Positions 32,105-34,542 of a stretch of 34,542 nucleotides of DNA are shown here, piece by piece. This DNA is from JADFRG01 sp964590515. GTDB taxonomy: Bacteria > Chloroflexota > Anaerolineae > Anaerolineales > E44-bin32. The stretch covers positions 1 through 34,542 of the forward strand of contig CAZPZD010000025.1 in NCBI GenBank assembly GCA_964590515.1, given 5' to 3'. The notes beneath the pieces are model-generated. The model was not told where the DNA came from. It saw only the letters and a list, made by a program, of their open reading frames with translations, and searched no databases. The position numbers were made by a program, and so were the translations under genes. Numbering within the stretch: the stretch's first letter is position 1; each line of letters begins with the position of its first letter.

Positions 32105-33156
32105 GGATTGAGACCCCGCCCGTCCAACGCCTTACCGCATTGGCCGCAGAAGCCGAATGCCTCCGGAAGGAACTCCGCGCCGCAGTTCGAGCAACGCTGC
32201 GAGTAGGCTCCCCAGGGAAACTCCGACGGCAGCCCGGCCGCCGCCCGCTCGCGGAACATCCGGTATCGCGGAGATCGCTTTTCGACAAACGCGCCCATGC
32301 CTTCGGCGGGTTCCCAGGAAGCAAAGTGAACCGCCAACCAGTCTCGGGCGTGGTCGATGGTCTGGTGCCAGGCGAACTTCTTCCAGAAATTCACCTGAGC
32401 TTTCGTGTACCGCATGGCTTCCGGGAACTTGTCAATTAGCTCGCCGGCAAGCGCGTCGACTGCCTCGTCGAGCTTGGAGAGATTTATGGAATAACCATCC
32501 TCGCCCTTCTGGGCATGGGCGATCTCTTCCGGTGAGGCGTGAACAACGAATTCGCTGTTCTTCTGGACCGAGGGGACGACCTCGTTGACCATCCCCCATT
32601 CCAAAGCCTGATAGGCGGGAATCCGGCGGTTGGTCATCAGCATATAGCGGGCTCGTCGATCGCCAATGAAGATGGGCAGCCATTGGGTCGCGCCGCCCGC
32701 CGCGACGCTGCCCACTCCGGTGCCGACCTGGCCCAGGTAGGCGTGCTCGGCGATGATCGATAGGTCGCAGGCGAGATGGCTTTCGTTCCCGCCTCCGACC
32801 GTGATGCCGTTGAGCCGAGCGATGACCGGCTTTCCCGTGTCCAGGATGCTCTCGATGTACGCGCTGAACAGCCCCATGTACTTCCAGTAGTCCCGCGGAG
32901 CGCGGGTGTAGCGGGTGGAGTACTCTTTCACATCCCCGCCGGTGCAGAAGGCCCGCTCGCCGGCTCCGGTGAAGACAATGACGGCCACCTGGTCGTCAAA
33001 GCCGGCCCTCCGGAATGCGTCGGCCAGCTCGACGAGCGTGTCGGTGGTGTAGGCGTTGTAGGCTTGAGGCCGGTTCAATGTGATTCGCCCGATCCAGTCG
33101 CTTCGCTCGTAGCGAATCTCGGAGTAGGCGGGGGGAGGTCCACTCCAGTCGGTCAC
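32101..33156 (-). CDS. oah: 6-oxocyclohex-1-ene-1-carbonyl-CoA hydrolase (Oah/BamA type) with C-terminal zinc ribbon
   Basis: A protein of 351 residues from a GTG at 33156 in a GTGA overlap with paaX, with AAGGAAGG about 8 bases upstream. The longer frame to 33717 is overlap. The crotonase core has RITLNRPQAYNAYT, FCTGGDVKEYSTRYT and GGGNESHLACDLSII. The segments VGTGVGSVAAGGATQWLPIFIGDRRAR and EWGMVNEVVP are typical of BamA/Oah, which opens the ring of 6-oxocyclohexene-carbonyl-CoA by adding water, giving 3-hydroxypimeloyl-CoA. The last 30 residues form a zinc-ribbon-like tail with Cys322, 325, 337 and 340, which I do not associate with this enzyme. Confidence 0.85.
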   Translation of the reverse strand: MTDWSGPPPAYSEIRYERSDWIGRITLNRPQAYNAYTTDTLVELADAFRRAGFDDQVAVIVFTGAGERAFCTGGDVKEYSTRYTRAPRDYWKYMGLFSAYIESILDTGKPVIARLNGITVGGGNESHLACDLSIIAEHAYLGQVGTGVGSVAAGGATQWLPIFIGDRRARYMLMTNRRIPAYQALEWGMVNEVVPSVQKNSEFVVHASPEEIAHAQKGEDGYSINLSKLDEAVDALAGELIDKFPEAMRYTKAQVNFWKKFAWHQTIDHARDWLAVHFASWEPAEGMGAFVEKRSPRYRMFRERAAAGLPSEFPWGAYSQRCSNCGAEFLPEAFGFCGQCGKALDGRGLNP

Positions 33157-34016
33157 CTGGGAACCTTCCTTGTGGATCCGTGGCCGTTGGGGTGGGCCAT
33201 CGTCTCCCCGATGAAGGCGTCGTTCTTCTCGCTCAGGTTGTCCCGGAAGCTGTTGACCAATTCTGCGGCGCGAACCCCAAGCCAGCCCTCGGGAAGGAGT
33301 TCGGCCGGGAGATTCGGATCGGCCTGGGGAAAAGTGCTGTACTCGTGAGAGATCCAGAAGTTCTTGACGAAACAGTCGGCCGGGGAGAGGCCATTCTGCC
33401 GCGCCGGCGCGCTGTGCTCGTAGTCTCGTTCCCAGCGGGCGAGGAACTTGGCGTACTTCCGGTTGAGTCCGCGCAGATCCCAGCAGCGCTCGACGATTTC
33501 CCGCGCATCGCCGGAGTCCAAGTTCTCCCCCGAAAAAACCTGCACAAACGACCCGGCCCCCAGATCGTCCAGCATGGCCTGGACCTCGACCTGGCGATCG
33601 TGGGCGGAGATCCATTTTCCCGGCCCGAGCGGCCCAAAGCCCAAGAAGGTGAGACGTTTCCGCAGGTCCGTGCGCAGCCTGCGTTTGCTTTCCGGTATCG
33701 AGTACACGACCAGGCACCAGCGGCCGTCCCAGCTCCAGCCGCGGGGTTCAAAGATCCTCCGGCCGCCCTCCGACAGCAGCCGTTCGCCTTTGGGAGTGAG
33801 CCGGTACTGGCTGTGGCGTCCTCGCCGCTCCGCCCTGAGCCAGCCCTTGCGCTTCATCCGAGAGAGGGTGGAGCGGGTGGCACGTTCACTCACTCCCAGC
33901 AGGCCTAGGAGGCGGAGCAGGCTGGAGGTCCAGATGGCGCCGCCGCGGGGCAGGATCACGTCGCCAAAGAGCACGAAGATCGTGAACTGGGTGCGCAGGG
34001 CCTGTCTTGATGGCAT
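33153..34016 (-). CDS. paaX: PaaX-family transcriptional repressor
   Basis: A protein of 287 residues from the ATG at 34016. The N-terminal winged helix-turn-helix is at about 1-80 (QFTIFVLFGDVILPRGGAIW, LLGVSERATRSTLSRMKRKGWL, SQYRLTPKGERLL). The PaaX central domain (WDGRWCLVVYSIPESKRRLR) and C-terminal domain (FVKNFWISHEY) follow. PaaX of E. coli represses phenylacetate genes and is released by phenylacetyl-CoA. Here it is the first gene of the cluster and overlaps the Oah gene by 4 bases. It probably controls the whole unit in response to an arylacyl-CoA, for instance indoleacetyl-CoA (inference). Confidence 0.92.
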   Translation of the reverse strand: MPSRQALRTQFTIFVLFGDVILPRGGAIWTSSLLRLLGLLGVSERATRSTLSRMKRKGWLRAERRGRHSQYRLTPKGERLLSEGGRRIFEPRGWSWDGRWCLVVYSIPESKRRLRTDLRKRLTFLGFGPLGPGKWISAHDRQVEVQAMLDDLGAGSFVQVFSGENLDSGDAREIVERCWDLRGLNRKYAKFLARWERDYEHSAPARQNGLSPADCFVKNFWISHEYSTFPQADPNLPAELLPEGWLGVRAAELVNSFRDNLSEKNDAFIGETMAHPNGHGSTRKVPR

Positions 34017-34045
34017 ATCTCAGTTCTCGCGCGCTCCGTCAGGAA

Positions 34046-34100
34046 AGTGAGACATATCAAGCCTAGCACGATAATTCGAACTGTCAACTTTGTGAAACAT
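34046..34100 (-). repeat. Pair of ATGTYTCAC direct repeats flanking the paaX promoter
   Basis: On the minus strand ATGTTTCACA (34100-34091) and ATGTCTCACT (34055-34046) are 10-mers with two differences, 45 bases apart. One lies just upstream of the -35 and the other just downstream of the -10. They may be binding sites of PaaX or of the neighbouring Rrf2 regulator. Confidence 0.35.
34060..34087 (-). promoter_or_regulatory. Sigma-70-like promoter upstream of paaX
   Basis: On the minus strand a perfect TTGACA (34087-34082) is followed after 16 bases by TAGGCT (34065-34060), a weak -10. It lies about 45-70 bases before the paaX start in the only AT-rich intergenic gap. A TTCGAA palindrome (34080-34075) lies in the spacer and could be an operator. 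Confidence 0.5.
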
Positions 34101-34101
34101 G

Positions 34102-34542
34102 TCACGAAGGGGTCGGCTGAAGTGCCCTCGGGAGGGGCTCCGGGGCTCGGGTATGGACGAGTTTGTCAAAGGTGGTCCGGCGCCACTCGTCGATGAGCCA
34201 GGCCTGAGTGAGGCAGAAGACCGAGTGCAGGGGGCAGTCCTGGGGGAACGGGCAGGCCGACCGATCCAGCACGCAGAGGTTGACCTCGATGGGTCCATCG
34301 ATCGCTTCGATGACGTCCAGGACCGAGATGGCGTTCAGGGGACGGGCCAGGGATACGCCGCCGCCGACGCCGCGGCTAGTGTCCAAGATACCGACCGTGA
34401 CCAGGCGGGTGATGATCTTCGCCAGAAAAGGGAGCGGGATCCGCTGCTGGCCAGCGATCTCCTTGGTGGTCGCACGCTCAGCCGGAGAATACCGAGCCAC
34501 GTGGAGCACCGCCCGCAGCGCATAGTCTGCCCGTCGAGTGAT
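34102..34542 (-). CDS. Rrf2-family Fe-S transcriptional regulator, N-terminus cut by window edge
   Basis: The frame is open to the right edge, giving about 146 residues that begin ITRRADYALRAVLHVARYS. This is the normal Rrf2 N-terminus, so only the first few residues are missing; the GTG at 34509 is not the real start. The winged HTH has TTKEIAGQQRIPLPFLAKII and GVGGGVSLARP. Four cysteines follow in CVLDRSACPFPQDC and SVFC; three of them are likely ligands of an iron-sulphur cluster as in IscR, NsrR and RsrR. Such a factor could report oxygen, NO or iron status to this oxygen-sensitive pathway. It ends 85 bases before paaX and may be transcribed separately. Confidence 0.88.
   Translation of the reverse strand: MTRRADYALRAVLHVARYSPAERATTKEIAGQQRIPLPFLAKIITRLVTVGILDTSRGVGGGVSLARPLNAISVLDVIEAIDGPIEVNLCVLDRSACPFPQDCPLHSVFCLTQAWLIDEWRRTTFDKLVHTRAPEPLPRALQPTPS

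Overview
The window is a GC-rich, gene-dense bacterial locus in which every recognisable gene lies on the minus strand. A first promoter-like region sits near 34,060-34,100, and genes follow almost without gaps to the left edge, many joined by ATGA, GTGA or TGATG stop/start overlaps. This looks like one catabolic supercluster of about 34 kb in an anaerobe or facultative anaerobe. The taxon cannot be fixed by eye. A Bzd-type benzoyl-CoA reductase, a PaaX regulator, TrpB2, two indolepyruvate:ferredoxin oxidoreductases and a GTAGACGG-type intragenic repeat would fit a Chloroflexota-like or other non-model lineage, but this is a weak inference.

Layout in transcription order, right to left. An Rrf2-family Fe-S regulator is cut by the right edge. 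Next come PaaX; 6-oxocyclohexene-carbonyl-CoA hydrolase (Oah/BamA type) with an added zinc ribbon; the four ATP-dependent (class I, Bzd-like) benzoyl-CoA reductase subunits; and a 118-residue Cys-containing protein. Then TrpB2, a hairpin, IorA2/IorB2, a three-subunit molybdenum hydroxylase (FAD, 2Fe-2S, Mo) and a HisC-like aminotransferase. Then a VOC (methylmalonyl-CoA epimerase-like) protein, acyl-CoA dehydrogenase, MaoC hydratase, SDR dehydrogenase, thiolase, the small and large subunits of a B12 acyl-CoA mutase, and a family III CoA-transferase. Then hydantoinase/oxoprolinase-like HyuA and HyuB, a V4R-domain protein, a dienoyl-CoA hydratase (Dch-like), a zinc alcohol dehydrogenase (Had-like), an amidohydrolase and IorA1/IorB1. 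Last are an isopropylmalate-synthase-like enzyme and the start of an aconitase/LeuC-family gene.

Proposed joint function (inference): anaerobic breakdown of tryptophan/indoleacetate to central intermediates. The aminotransferase makes indolepyruvate and IorAB makes indoleacetyl-CoA plus reduced ferredoxin. The Mo enzyme hydroxylates the indole ring to an oxindole, and HyuAB opens the lactam to an aminophenylsuccinate. The CoA-transferase activates it. The B12 mutase, with the VOC protein, converts a succinyl-CoA to a malonyl-CoA skeleton. Acyl-CoA dehydrogenase (decarboxylating), MaoC, SDR and thiolase shorten the side chain to 2-aminobenzoyl-CoA. Benzoyl-CoA reductase, Dch, Had and Oah then reduce and open the ring. 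The set of enzyme types closely matches what is known of the anaerobic indoleacetate gene cluster of Azoarcus/Aromatoleum. Here it is combined with the upstream tryptophan steps and the complete downstream benzoyl-CoA pathway in one locus. No tRNA, rRNA, CRISPR array or insertion sequence was seen.
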